DNA of 64,000 nt from Erwinia sorbitola (lineage in GTDB: Bacteria; Pseudomonadota; Gammaproteobacteria; Enterobacterales; Enterobacteriaceae). The stretch is from NCBI RefSeq assembly GCF_009738185.1, contig NZ_CP046509.1, positions 186,001 to 250,000 of the forward strand. The letters run 5' to 3'. Made by a program: the position numbers and the translations under genes. Under the pieces are notes generated by a model. The model saw only the letters and a program-made list of their open reading frames with translations, did not search any database and was not told the origin of the DNA. This document shows, piece by piece, positions 15,921-24,600 of the stretch; position 1 is the stretch's first letter; each line of letters opens with the position of its first letter.

Positions 15921-16844
15921 ATGAACGTGAATAAAATCGCATTGTTGATTGGTGCTCTGGCACTGGCACCCGCTTCCCAGGCTAAAGATCTGCGTATTGG
16001 TGTTGCACTGGCGAACTTTGATCTGAATTTCATCTCCATTCTGCGTACGCAGATGGCGAAGGAGATGGAAAAAGAGAAAATCCAGGGGCAGTTTGAAGAT
16101 GCCAAAGGGGATATCGCGGTACAGGTACAGCAGGTTGAGAACTTTATTAACCAGGGCGTGGACGCCATTATTCTCAACCCGGTGGATACTCAGGGGGTGA
16201 AGCCGATGATGGACGCAGCGAAACGCGCCAATATCCCGCTGATTTTCGTTAACCGTAAGCCAGAAGTGGAGCTGAGTGGCAAGATGGCCTACGTCGGTTC
16301 TGACTCGCTGCTGGGTGGCCGGATGGAGATGGAAGCACTGGCAAAAAGAATGAATTACAAAGGTAATGTCGCCATTCTGATGGGTGCGCTGTCGGCAGAA
16401 GAAGCGCGCCAGCGCACCAAAGCCACGGAAGATGTCATCGCCAAATATAAAGAGATGAAAGTGGTGGAGAAGCAGTCTGCCCAGTGGATGCGTAACGAAG
16501 CGGTAGACGTCACCTCCGGCTGGCTCCTCTCCGGTGATAAGATCGATGCGATTGCCGCCAACAACGATGAGATGGCGATTGGCGCGATTATGGCGCTTAA
16601 CCAAAGCGGCAAGAAAAATATTCTGGTGGCCGGAATCGACGGTACGCCGGATGCGCTGCAATTTATCAAAAGCGGCAAGCTGGCATTAACCATCTTCCAG
16701 GACGCCGCAGCTCAGGGAGTTGGCGCTGTCACCATGGCGAAGCAGGTAATTGATGGCAAAAATAGCGACAAGTTTATGTGGATCCCCTATCAGGTGATCA
16801 CTAAAGACAATTACGAAGCTTTTATCAGTAAAAACGTCAAATAA
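15921..16844 (+). CDS. Periplasmic sugar/polyol-binding protein (ABC type)
   Basis: A 307-residue Peripla_BP_4 (RbsB-like) protein with signal peptide MNVNKIALLIGALALAPASQ and AxA-type cleavage near QAKD. Features: IGVALANFDLNFISILRTQM, ENFINQGVDAIILNPVDTQG, IPLIFVNRKPE, AANNDEMAIGAIMAL and VAGIDGTPDAL. These are typical of ribose- and inositol-type (IbpA) binding proteins. It has its own leader with AGGAATCC before ATG and terminator-like hairpins on both sides, so it is monocistronic. No ATPase or permease gene lies in the neighbourhood, so it must serve a transporter encoded elsewhere or act as a chemoreceptor ligand carrier. Confidence 0.88.
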   Translation: MNVNKIALLIGALALAPASQAKDLRIGVALANFDLNFISILRTQMAKEMEKEKIQGQFEDAKGDIAVQVQQVENFINQGVDAIILNPVDTQGVKPMMDAAKRANIPLIFVNRKPEVELSGKMAYVGSDSLLGGRMEMEALAKRMNYKGNVAILMGALSAEEARQRTKATEDVIAKYKEMKVVEKQSAQWMRNEAVDVTSGWLLSGDKIDAIAANNDEMAIGAIMALNQSGKKNILVAGIDGTPDALQFIKSGKLALTIFQDAAAQGVGAVTMAKQVIDGKNSDKFMWIPYQVITKDNYEAFISKNVK

Positions 16845-16850
16845 TCCCGC

Positions 16851-16873
16851 CAGGCCCTGGTTGGCAGGGCCTG
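16851..16873 (+). terminator. Hairpin after the binding-protein gene
   Basis: CAGGCCCTG-GTTGG-CAGGGCCTG, a perfect 9-bp stem 6 bp after the stop, followed by CTTCCT. Likely terminator. From 16874 to 17167 I see only AT-rich leader sequence with no gene. Confidence 0.65.
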
Positions 16874-17167
16874 CTTCCTGCGCATCGTTTCTACTAAAAA
16901 TATCACCTTACCCTGACCGGCTTTGACGTGGCTTGCTGCCATGCAGATGACCACTGTTTAGCGTTGACAGCTTTCCTTATGGCAGTTGGCGGAAATCTGC
17001 GCTTCCCCTTAGTCTCCTTACTCAATATTTTCCAATTCATGATGAAAAAAGTGTGATGTCAGTGGCATTTTCAATGTGATATGAATACTATTTCGCCACT
17101 GAGCCACGCTCTTCTGTCGCTCACCATAAACCTCCCTGTTTTCTGCTGAGAATGTTGGACATGCATT

Positions 17168-18064
17168 TTGATTAGTCGCCGCCGGTTTATATTGGGTACC
17201 GGTGCGTTTATGCTTGCCATGAGCACCGATAGTTTGTTCGCCCGCCAGGATTTTTTTCCGCTGTGGCCTGATGAACCGCCAGGCGGCGGCGGGCCGAGCG
17301 GGGCGCTGCGCATCTCCGCCAACGGCTCATGGTCTAACATTGTCAGTCCGGGAATTCAGCGCTTTGTACCGGAAAAACCCAACGGTAAAGCCGTGCTGAT
17401 CGCCGCAGGCGGCGGCTATCGCTGGATAGGTATGGGCCGCGAGGCCTGGCCAGTGGCGCGCTGGTTGAACAGCAAAGGATACACCGCGTATGTGCTCAGT
17501 TATCGCCTGCCGGGAGAGCACTGGCAGGACGGCAACCGCGTGGCATTTCAGGATGCACAGCGGGCGATGCGCCTGGTGCGCTCGATGGAAAATAACGTGC
17601 ACCTGCTCGGTTTTTCCGCCGGGGGGCATATGCTTGGCCTGGCCGCAGCGCGCCCGGATTATGCCTCCTATGCCCCGCAGGATGCCATTGACCAGATAGT
17701 GCCAAAAGCTGACAGCGTTGGGCTGATCTATCCGGTGATTACGCTGGAACCGCCTTACACCCATACCAATACGCATCTGTCGCTGGTGGGCAACCATCCC
17801 TCCCCGGCGGAAGAGGCGAACTGGTCGGTGCAAAACTATGTCACCCGAGCCTACCCGCCGCTGTTCCTTGCTCAGGCGGAGGATGATATGACCTCCAATC
17901 CGGAAAATAGCGTGATCATGCACGATATCTGCCGCAAAGCCGGGGTATCGGTGCAGATGATCCGTATTTCACAGGGCGGCCACGGCTTCGGCCTGGGAAA
18001 AGCCGGTACGCCCGCCGCCATCTGGGATGAAGCCTACGCGGTGTGGCTGGCGGCCAGGGCCTGA
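17168..18064 (+). CDS. Tat-exported alpha/beta hydrolase (esterase-like)
   Basis: A 298-residue protein starting at TTG (no in-frame ATG or GTG upstream). The N-terminus MISRRRFILGTGAFMLAMST is a twin-arginine signal (SRRRFI), so it is exported folded. The hydrolase fold shows an oxyanion loop AAGGGYRW, nucleophile elbow GFSAGG (Ser), acid region AQAEDDMTSNPENS (Asp) and the final GGHGFG (His). It resembles the lipase/acetyl-esterase (BD-FAE, Aes) group, often acting on acylated sugars. It stands alone between the polyol block and the Rieske module; its substrate is unknown. Confidence 0.83.
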   Translation: MISRRRFILGTGAFMLAMSTDSLFARQDFFPLWPDEPPGGGGPSGALRISANGSWSNIVSPGIQRFVPEKPNGKAVLIAAGGGYRWIGMGREAWPVARWLNSKGYTAYVLSYRLPGEHWQDGNRVAFQDAQRAMRLVRSMENNVHLLGFSAGGHMLGLAAARPDYASYAPQDAIDQIVPKADSVGLIYPVITLEPPYTHTNTHLSLVGNHPSPAEEANWSVQNYVTRAYPPLFLAQAEDDMTSNPENSVIMHDICRKAGVSVQMIRISQGGHGFGLGKAGTPAAIWDEAYAVWLAARA

Positions 18065-18094
18065 TAGCGATGGGCGGGGGCCTGATCTGAGTTT

Positions 18095-19006
18095 TTATCT
18101 CTCTTCGCCAGCGCGTTCCAGCACCTCTGTCAGGCGCTGGATCACCACCTGCGCTGCCCGTGACAGCTGACGTTTAGGTGCCACGCAGAGCGCAAGGGTG
18201 AGCGGGCGTACCGCCCGGCCGTGCAGCGGCACAAACGCCAGCTCCCCGCTGGTAATCTCCGGTCTGACATCCAGCAGGCTGAGAACGGAAATCCCTGCCC
18301 CGGCGCGCACCAGCGATTTAATCATGCGGATATCGTTACAGCGGATAGTCGCTTCCGGCATCAGACTATGGCGGCCATAGAGCATGGCGGTGCGTTCATG
18401 TACCATCAGCGGCGCGGTGGGCAGGATATGGCGATACTCGCTTATCTGGCCGATGGAGAGCGACGGCTGACGGGCCAGCGGATGATCGGCAGCCATCACC
18501 ACGCCAATCGGCATCTCGCAGAAAGCCCGCACTTCCAGCCCGCTGTGCTCAACCGGGTCGAGCAGCAGACCAAAATCCACCTGCGCATCCGCTACCTGGC
18601 CGACAATGGTTTGGCTGTCATGTATCCCCAGGTCGAAGGTCAGCCACGGGTATTCTTGCGCCGCCGCAGCCAGCGCTTCTACCATCACGCCCTCACTCAG
18701 TGCGGCGATCAGTGCCACGCTGACATGTCCGCGCTTCAGTCCCTGTAGCTCGTCAAACCGTTCGCGGGTGCGGCGAAACTCCCGGCTCCAGCGGCGAACA
18801 TCGTCATACAGCAGCTCTCCGGCGGTGGTGAGTTTCAGCCCGGAGGGCAGGCGTTCAAACAGCAGGGTACCCATCATCTCTTCTGCCAGCAGGATTTGCC
18901 GGTTCATCGCCGAGGCGGAGACGTGCAGCTTTTCAGCCGCTTTGCGCAGGCTGCCGCTCTCGGCCACGGCGGCAAAGTAGTGTGAGAAACGCGAAAACGG
19001 ATCCAT
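18095..19006 (-). CDS. LysR-family regulator of the Rieske oxygenase pair
   Basis: A 303-residue LysR protein. The winged helix-turn-helix is FAAVAESGSLRKAAEKLHVS, ASAMNRQILLAEEMMGTLLF, ERLPSGLKLTTAG. The effector domain starts ~residue 93 (VSVALIAALSEGVMVEALAA). It is transcribed divergently from the Rieske oxygenase gene, with ~120 bp between starts, the standard arrangement for LysR control of an adjacent catabolic operon. The inducer is unknown. Confidence 0.88.
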   Translation of the reverse strand: MDPFSRFSHYFAAVAESGSLRKAAEKLHVSASAMNRQILLAEEMMGTLLFERLPSGLKLTTAGELLYDDVRRWSREFRRTRERFDELQGLKRGHVSVALIAALSEGVMVEALAAAAQEYPWLTFDLGIHDSQTIVGQVADAQVDFGLLLDPVEHSGLEVRAFCEMPIGVVMAADHPLARQPSLSIGQISEYRHILPTAPLMVHERTAMLYGRHSLMPEATIRCNDIRMIKSLVRAGAGISVLSLLDVRPEITSGELAFVPLHGRAVRPLTLALCVAPKRQLSRAAQVVIQRLTEVLERAGEER

Positions 19007-19127
19007 AGACCTCTCCTGTACGAATTTTTGCAGAGGGTAAGTGAATTATCTCTGATGGACTGCAACACCTTTGAGTATCCACAATGCCTGTAGCGATAAC
19101 AACCGAACGTTGAGACAGGTGACCCCC

Positions 19128-20162
19128 ATGAAAGCCAAAATCACGCCGCCCCCGCACTGCACCTTTGAACCCGACGACTGGGAGCGTCTGGCCCGCCACT
19201 GGCATCCGGTGGCCCGCGCAGTGGATATCAGCAACGCGCCGATGAAAGCAGTGCTGCTGGATGAGCAGCTGGTGATCTACCGGGTAAAAGGCCAGGTGGT
19301 GGTGGCGCGCGACGTCTGCCCGCATCGCGGCGTGCCGCTGACGCTGGGTTTCCATGATGAGGCCGGGATTATCTGCCCCTATCACGGCCTGCGCTTTGGT
19401 GAAGATGGCCGCTGTAACCGCGTACCTTCCAGCCCGGATCAGGCTATTCCAGCCAAGCTGAACCTGCTGACTTATCCCACTGAGGAGCGTTTTGGCCTGA
19501 TCTGGACCTGCCTCGCGCCGGAGGAGGGGGCGACCCCCATGCTGCCGCAGATGCCGCACTGGGAGGAGCCGGATTTTCAGCAGATTGTCTGTCCGCACTT
19601 TGATATTGCGGGCTTTGCCGGACGACAGGTGGAGGGCTTCCTCGACGTGGCGCACTTTGCGTGGATCCATACGGAAACCTTCGCCGATCCGGAAAATCAG
19701 GAAGTGCCGCCCTACATCCCGGTAGAAACGCCCTATGGTTTCAGCGTTGATTACTGGAGTTCAGTCAGTAACTACTCGGCTGAATCAGATAAACAGGCAC
19801 CGGAAGGTTTTCAGTGGCTGCGTCATTTTGAGATGCATCTGCCGTTTACCGCCACGCTGACTATTCATTTTCCCGATGCTGAAAAACTGGTGATTATGAA
19901 CGCGGCCTCGCCGGTATCGGCGCGGAAAACCCGGCTGTTTGCACCGATTGCACGTAATTTCGACCTGCATATCCCGGTCGAAGATGTTCACGCCTTCAAC
20001 CATCGGGTATTTGAAGAAGATCGGCTGATGGTGGAAACCCAGCGCCCGGAGCGGCTGCCGCTGGATTTAACTCTGGAGGCCCATATTCCGGCGGATCGCA
20101 GCTCCATAGCCTATCGCCGGGGCCTGAAAAAGCAGGGCTTTGGCGAATTCTTCCTGGTTTAA
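19128..20162 (+). CDS. Rieske non-heme iron oxygenase
   Basis: A 344-residue terminal oxygenase. The Rieske [2Fe-2S] ligands are C64, H66, C83 and H86 (CPHRG...CPYHG). The mononuclear iron site is D173-x2-H176-x4-H181 in FLDVAHFAWIHTETF. Size and layout resemble vanillate O-demethylase (VanA) and related mono-component aromatic or N-demethylating oxygenases. ATG 19128 follows AGGTG and gives the family-typical N-terminus; the longer frame from 19071 does not. The reductase gene starts 10 bp after its stop. LysR is divergent. The substrate (an aromatic acid, betaine or similar) cannot be told from sequence. Confidence 0.9.
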   Translation: MKAKITPPPHCTFEPDDWERLARHWHPVARAVDISNAPMKAVLLDEQLVIYRVKGQVVVARDVCPHRGVPLTLGFHDEAGIICPYHGLRFGEDGRCNRVPSSPDQAIPAKLNLLTYPTEERFGLIWTCLAPEEGATPMLPQMPHWEEPDFQQIVCPHFDIAGFAGRQVEGFLDVAHFAWIHTETFADPENQEVPPYIPVETPYGFSVDYWSSVSNYSAESDKQAPEGFQWLRHFEMHLPFTATLTIHFPDAEKLVIMNAASPVSARKTRLFAPIARNFDLHIPVEDVHAFNHRVFEEDRLMVETQRPERLPLDLTLEAHIPADRSSIAYRRGLKKQGFGEFFLV

Positions 20163-20172
20163 GGGGAACGCG

Positions 20173-21135
20173 ATGCAAACCATTGAGGTGATTGTTGACG
20201 CCCTGTCACGGCAGGGGAGCAAAAATATAGCGTTGACGTTAGTCAGCGCCGATGGCGGCCCGCTGCCCTCCTGGCAGGCGGGGGCGCACGTTGACCTGCA
20301 TCTGGCGGGCGGGCTGGTGCGTCAGTATTCGCTGGCGGGGGATCCGCAACAGCGCGACAGCTATCTGCTGTGTGTAAAACGAGAAGCTGCTTCGCGCGGT
20401 GGCTCGCGTTTTGTTCATGAACAGCTGCGCCTCGGGCAGCGGCTGACCCTCTCCGTGCCGCGCAATATTTTTTCCCTGCAACCGGCAGAGCATAGCGTTC
20501 TGATGGCTGGTGGCATCGGTATTACTCCGCTGCTGGCAATGGCTGAACAGCTGGATGCCAGCGGGCAGAGCTTCGAGCTGCATTACTATGTGAAAACTCA
20601 GGCCGATGTCGCGTTTCGCACCCGGCTGCATCAGGGATTCCGTCACGGCAGCTGTACGCTGTGGTCAGGCTGTGAAGGGCACAGCCCGCGCCGCGATCTG
20701 CCTCCGGTGCTGCACCAGCCCGAGGGTAAGCGCCTCTATCTCTGCGGCCCGGCGGCTTTTATGGCGCATGGGGAAGCGGAGGCCATCAATCGCGGCTGGT
20801 CTGCTGACCGTATTCACAGTGAAGCTTTTTCCGCCGTTGCCATACCTGCCAGCGCTGAGTCAGCAGAGGGGTTTACCGTGACGTTAAGCAGCAGCGGAAA
20901 CTCCTATTTTGTGCCGCCGGAGAAGAGCATTGCGGTGGTGCTGCTGGAGCATCAGGTGGCGGTACCACTCTCCTGTGAGATGGGGATTTGCGGTGCCTGC
21001 CTGACGCCGGTGCTGTCGGGGGAGGTGGATCATCGTGATACGGTGCAGTCGCAGGCGGAGAAAAGCTGTTCTGACCAGCAGATTGCGCTGTGCTGTTCGC
21101 GCAGTCGTACGCCGGAGCTGGTGATTGCACTATAA
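20173..21135 (+). CDS. VanB/PDR-type ferredoxin reductase
   Basis: A 320-residue electron-transfer partner of the oxygenase. Order: FMN-binding barrel (GGLVRQYSLAGDP, the RQYSL flavin motif), NAD domain (MAGGIGITPLLAMAEQLDAS, YLCGPAAFM), and a C-terminal plant-type [2Fe-2S] ferredoxin with Cys in SCEMGICGACLTPVLSG and ALCC. This is the phthalate dioxygenase reductase/VanB architecture, passing electrons from NADH to the Rieske centre. AAGGGGAACGCG precedes ATG. Operon with the oxygenase; a 7-bp-stem hairpin follows. Confidence 0.92.
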   Translation: MQTIEVIVDALSRQGSKNIALTLVSADGGPLPSWQAGAHVDLHLAGGLVRQYSLAGDPQQRDSYLLCVKREAASRGGSRFVHEQLRLGQRLTLSVPRNIFSLQPAEHSVLMAGGIGITPLLAMAEQLDASGQSFELHYYVKTQADVAFRTRLHQGFRHGSCTLWSGCEGHSPRRDLPPVLHQPEGKRLYLCGPAAFMAHGEAEAINRGWSADRIHSEAFSAVAIPASAESAEGFTVTLSSSGNSYFVPPEKSIAVVLLEHQVAVPLSCEMGICGACLTPVLSGEVDHRDTVQSQAEKSCSDQQIALCCSRSRTPELVIAL

Positions 21136-21143
21136 GGTGAGCG

Positions 21144-21163
21144 GGCGGGGAGGGTTCCCCGCC
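21144..21163. terminator. GC hairpin between convergent genes
   Basis: GGCGGGG-AGGGTT-CCCCGCC, 8 bp after the reductase stop and 11 bp before the convergent hydrolase stop. Probably a shared terminator though no T run is seen. Confidence 0.6.
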
Positions 21164-21174
21164 AGCAGAGCGGA

Positions 21175-21993
21175 TTAACGTTGCAGGAAGGCCAGCAGAT
21201 CCTGATTTAACCGATCCTGATGGGTAACGGCAAAACCGTGCGGCGCATTGTCATAAACCTTCAGTTCTGAACCGGGGATCATCGCTGCCGCCAGCTTACC
21301 GGTGGCTTCAAACGGCACAATCTGGTCGTTACTGCCGTGGATCACCAGTGTGGGCACGCTGACTTGCGCCAGATCGCCACGAAAATCGGTCTCTTCAAAA
21401 GCCGTTACGCAGTCGATGGTGCCTTTCAGCGAGGCCAGCAGCGCGATATTCAGCGTCTGGGTCAGCACACCGTCAGAGAGGGTTTGCCCGGCATTAATGC
21501 CATAAAATGGCGTGTTGAAGTCGCTCATAAACTGCGCCCGATCCTTGCGGATCCCGTCACGAATGCCGTCGAATACCGCTTTTTCCACCCCTTCAGGATG
21601 ATCGTCCGTCTTACCGAAGATCGGCGTTACCGCCCCGAGCAGCACCAGCGCACTGACACGGTCGCTGCCGTAGCGGCCAATATAGCGTGAGACATCGCCA
21701 CCGCCCATCGAGAAGCCCACCAGCGTAATCTCATGCAGATCGAGATGTTGAATCAGGTCGTTGATATCGGAAGCGAAGGTGTCGTAGTTATACCCTTCCC
21801 ACGGCTGGTCAGAGCGGCCAAAACCACGGCGGTCAAAGGCAATAGCCCGGTAGCCACGCTCGGCAAGGAAATTCATCTGGCTGTCCCACATATCCGCATC
21901 CAGCGGCCAGCCGTGGCTGAACAGCACCGGTTTGCCCGTGCCCCAGTCTTTGAAATAAATCTGCGTGCCGTCCTGCGTAGTGAATGTGCTCAT
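21175..21993 (-). CDS. Chloroperoxidase-like alpha/beta hydrolase
   Basis: A 272-residue cofactor-free haloperoxidase/esterase-family hydrolase. HGWPLDADMWDSQM is the oxyanion region, GFSMGGGDVSRYIGRYG the nucleophile elbow, HGSNDQIVPF carries the acid and APHGFAVTH the catalytic His. Family members are esterases or lactonases with perhydrolase side activity. ATG 21993 follows AGAGGAAACAG, which sets the start; an upstream in-frame start at 22068 lacks a site. It is divergent from the YcaC-like gene and shares its promoter region with it, so it may belong to the same regulon. Confidence 0.88.
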   Translation of the reverse strand: MSTFTTQDGTQIYFKDWGTGKPVLFSHGWPLDADMWDSQMNFLAERGYRAIAFDRRGFGRSDQPWEGYNYDTFASDINDLIQHLDLHEITLVGFSMGGGDVSRYIGRYGSDRVSALVLLGAVTPIFGKTDDHPEGVEKAVFDGIRDGIRKDRAQFMSDFNTPFYGINAGQTLSDGVLTQTLNIALLASLKGTIDCVTAFEETDFRGDLAQVSVPTLVIHGSNDQIVPFEATGKLAAAMIPGSELKVYDNAPHGFAVTHQDRLNQDLLAFLQR

Positions 21994-22167
21994 TTCTGTT
22001 TCCTCTAAGGTGGATGACGTGATGTTGTGGCTAACGTTAGCTCCCCGGAAAAGATAAAGATAAGGCATTATTTTGCACGACTTGTTAGAAAATTCTTATC
22101 AACTTATCTGTCTGATTTAACTGTCGATTTCCCTCTGTTTATTGGCGGGATCCCTGTCAAAAAAAAC

Positions 22168-22198
22168 TTAACAAGTTGCCAAATTCTTTCCGCTATCA
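22168..22198. promoter_or_regulatory. Conserved promoter element, copy A
   Basis: TTAACAA then AAATTCTTTCCGCTATCA (22181-22198). The last 18 bp match 17 of 18 at 26065-26082, and TTAACAA matches at the same offset (26052-26058). It lies between the divergent hydrolase genes, 89 bp before the YcaC-like start. Likely a binding site of the LysR protein encoded at 25118-26026. Confidence 0.65.
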
Positions 22199-22286
22199 GC
22201 AAATTCCTGCCGGACGTAATCTTGTTTCCAGCAGCACAACACTCACTCAAAACATCGCTAACTGATAACGAAAAGAGGAATTGACC

Positions 22287-22928
22287 ATGTCTAAATTCGA
22301 CCTGCTGGATCCACAGAACTCCACCCTGATTTTCATCGACCATCAGCCGCAGATGTCTTTCGGCGTAGCCAATATCGATCGTCAGCAGCTTAAAAATAAT
22401 ACGGTAGCCCTGGCGAAAGCGGGAAAAATTTTTAACGTGCCGACTATTTATACCTCGGTGGAAACCGAAAGCTTCAGCGGCTACATCTGGCCGGAACTGC
22501 TGGCGGTTCACCCGGAAGTGCAGCCCATTGAGCGTACCTCAATGAACTCATGGGAAGATGAAGCCTTCGTGAATGCGGTAAAAGCTACCGGACGTAACAA
22601 GCTGATTATCTCTGCCCTGTGGACAGAAGTGTGCCTGACCTTCCCGGCGCTGATGGCGATGAAAGAGGGCTTTGAAGTCTACGTGGTCACCGACACCTCC
22701 GGCGGCACCAGCGTGGATGCTCATGAGCGCTCCATCGACCGTATGGTGCAGGCCGGTGCGATACCCGTGACCTGGCAGCAGGTGTTGCTGGAGTATCAGC
22801 GCGACTGGTCACGTAAAGAGACCTATGACGATGTGATGGATCTGGTGCGTGAACACAGCGGTGCCTACGGCATGGGCGTGGATTATGCCTACACCATGGT
22901 GCATAAAGCCCCGGCACGTAAAGCCTGA
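22287..22928 (+). CDS. YcaC-like cysteine hydrolase (isochorismatase fold)
   Basis: A 213-residue isochorismatase-superfamily protein. D19 (IFIDHQPQMSFG) and the nucleophile C116 (SALWTEVCLTFPAL) are at the family positions; a cis-peptide-type hydrophobic loop precedes the Cys. Length and HQPQMSFGVANIDR match YcaC, an oligomeric hydrolase of unknown substrate. AAGAGGAA precedes ATG 22287. The MFS gene follows by 63 bp on the same strand, probably co-transcribed. Confidence 0.87.
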   Translation: MSKFDLLDPQNSTLIFIDHQPQMSFGVANIDRQQLKNNTVALAKAGKIFNVPTIYTSVETESFSGYIWPELLAVHPEVQPIERTSMNSWEDEAFVNAVKATGRNKLIISALWTEVCLTFPALMAMKEGFEVYVVTDTSGGTSVDAHERSIDRMVQAGAIPVTWQQVLLEYQRDWSRKETYDDVMDLVREHSGAYGMGVDYAYTMVHKAPARKA

Positions 22929-22936
22929 TCCTTCCC

Positions 22937-22985
22937 ACTCCAGCCGCCTGTTGGTACGGGCGGCTGATCTCCTGTCAGCTGGAGT
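22937..22985 (+). promoter_or_regulatory. Stem-loop covering the MFS ribosome-binding site
   Basis: ACTCCAGC (22937-22944) pairs with GCTGGAGT (22978-22985), which contains the GGAG ribosome site of the MFS gene. Inside, CCGCC (22944-22948) and GGCGG (22959-22963) can form a competing hairpin. The two structures could alternate and adjust translation of the transporter. Confidence 0.45.
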
Positions 22986-22991
22986 ATCACC

Positions 22992-24566
22992 ATGAATACA
23001 ACGTCATCCGGTGCATTCGCGCCGCTTAAGCAGGGGCTGTTTGCGGTGATTTGGGCCGCGACGATCCTCGGTAATACCGGCAGTTTTATGCGCGATGTTG
23101 CCAGTTCATGGCTGGTCACCGGGCTGTCATCGAACCCGGCGGCAGTGGCGCTGATGCAGACCGCCGCCACACTGCCGATTTTCCTGCTGGCGATCCCCGC
23201 AGGAGTCTTGTCCGATATTCTGGATCGCCGCCGCCTGCTGATTGCTGTCCAGCTACTGCTGGCGAGCGTCAGTGCGACGCTGCTGATCCTCTCGCATAAT
23301 AATCTGCTGACCGTAGAATACCTGGTCGCGCTGACCTTTATTGGCGGCATCGGCGCGGCGCTGATGGGCCCGGCCTGGCAGGCGATTGTGCCGGAGCTGG
23401 TTCCGCGTCCACAGCTCAAGAATGCGGTAGCGCTTAACTCGCTGGGGATCAACATCGCCCGCGCCGTTGGCCCGGCCACCGGAGGCCTGCTGCTGGCCGC
23501 GCTCGGTGCCTGGGCGGCCTATGGTGCCGATGTCCTCAGCTATGTGTTTGTCATTGCCGCGCTGCTCTGGTGGAAACGACCGCAGAAAGCGAAAAATGAA
23601 CTCTCAGAGCATTTTTTCGGTGCTTTCCGCGCCGGTATCCGTTACGTCAAAGCCAGCCGCGAACTGCATCGGGTGCTGCTGCGTACCGTGATTTACTTCT
23701 TCTTTGCCAGCGCTATCTGGGCACTGTTGCCGCTGGTAGCACGTAATCTGTTGCAGGGCAGCGCCGGATTTTACGGCACCATGCTGGGGGCGGTGGGTGC
23801 AGGCGCGATTGTCGGTGCACTGCTGCTACCCGCGCTGCGTCAACGGTTGAGCGTTGATGGTTTAATGCTGCTTTCGGCGGGCCTCTCCGCGCTGGTCATG
23901 GTGACGATTGCCCTGCTGCCAGTCAAAGCGCTGGCTCTGCCGCTGATGGTGCTGCTGGGCGTTAGCTGGATAATAGCGCTGACCTCGCTCAACGGCGTGG
24001 CACAGGCAGTGCTGCCAGACTGGGTGCGCGGCAGGGGCCTGGCGGTTTACCTGATGATGTTTAACGGTGCAATGGCCGCAGGCAGCCTGTTCTGGGGGCT
24101 GGTGGCACAAAAAAGCGGGCTGGTAATGACTCTGCTGATCGCTGCCGTGGTGCTGATACTCTCCGCGCTGCTGTGCCTGCGCATCAGACTCCCCGCAGGC
24201 GAGGCCGATCTGCAACCCTCAGGCCACTGGGATGAACCAGAATTAGCAAGCGAAGTGACGGCAGATCGCGGGCCGGTGATGATTCAGATCGAGTATCAGG
24301 TAACCGCAGAGGATCGCCCGGCGTTCCTGGCAGAGATCAAAAAGCTGTCGCTAATCCGTCGCCGCGATGGTGCCTGGGCCTGGGGTATCGCCGAACACAG
24401 CCATGATGAAACCACATTAATCGAGTGGTTCCTGGTAGAGTCCTGGCATGAGCATCTGCGCCAGCATCAGCGCGTCTCCCATGCGGATGCGGATCTGCAA
24501 AGCAGCGTGATGCGCTTCCATCGGGGCGGGGGGAAGCCGGTAGTGCGGCATTTTCTTTCACTCTAA
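22992..24566 (+). CDS. MFS exporter with fused ABM-like C-terminal domain
   Basis: A 524-residue protein. Residues ~15-415 form 12 membrane segments of the MFS_3/EntS-like type (VPELVPRPQLKNAVALNSLG and NIARAVGPATGGLL are typical; the loop GVLSDILDRRRLL is the MFS A-like motif). Residues ~430-524 are a soluble dimeric alpha/beta (ABM/DUF4188-like) tail: MIQIEYQVTAEDRPAFLAEI, RRDGAWAWGIAEHS, TTLIEWFLVESWHEHLRQHQ. This fused form occurs in bacterial MFS_3 proteins. It probably exports the substrate or product of the neighbouring hydrolases. The ribosome site lies inside a stem-loop. Confidence 0.87.
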   Translation: MNTTSSGAFAPLKQGLFAVIWAATILGNTGSFMRDVASSWLVTGLSSNPAAVALMQTAATLPIFLLAIPAGVLSDILDRRRLLIAVQLLLASVSATLLILSHNNLLTVEYLVALTFIGGIGAALMGPAWQAIVPELVPRPQLKNAVALNSLGINIARAVGPATGGLLLAALGAWAAYGADVLSYVFVIAALLWWKRPQKAKNELSEHFFGAFRAGIRYVKASRELHRVLLRTVIYFFFASAIWALLPLVARNLLQGSAGFYGTMLGAVGAGAIVGALLLPALRQRLSVDGLMLLSAGLSALVMVTIALLPVKALALPLMVLLGVSWIIALTSLNGVAQAVLPDWVRGRGLAVYLMMFNGAMAAGSLFWGLVAQKSGLVMTLLIAAVVLILSALLCLRIRLPAGEADLQPSGHWDEPELASEVTADRGPVMIQIEYQVTAEDRPAFLAEIKKLSLIRRRDGAWAWGIAEHSHDETTLIEWFLVESWHEHLRQHQRVSHADADLQSSVMRFHRGGGKPVVRHFLSL

Positions 24567-24600
24567 CCCCCCCCGCCAGCATCTTTCTGTCCGCAGCTGT

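Noticed and set aside
17071..17340. Minus-strand frame over the esterase start
   Set aside because: No ribosome site or homology; it covers the Tat signal region of the plus-strand gene.
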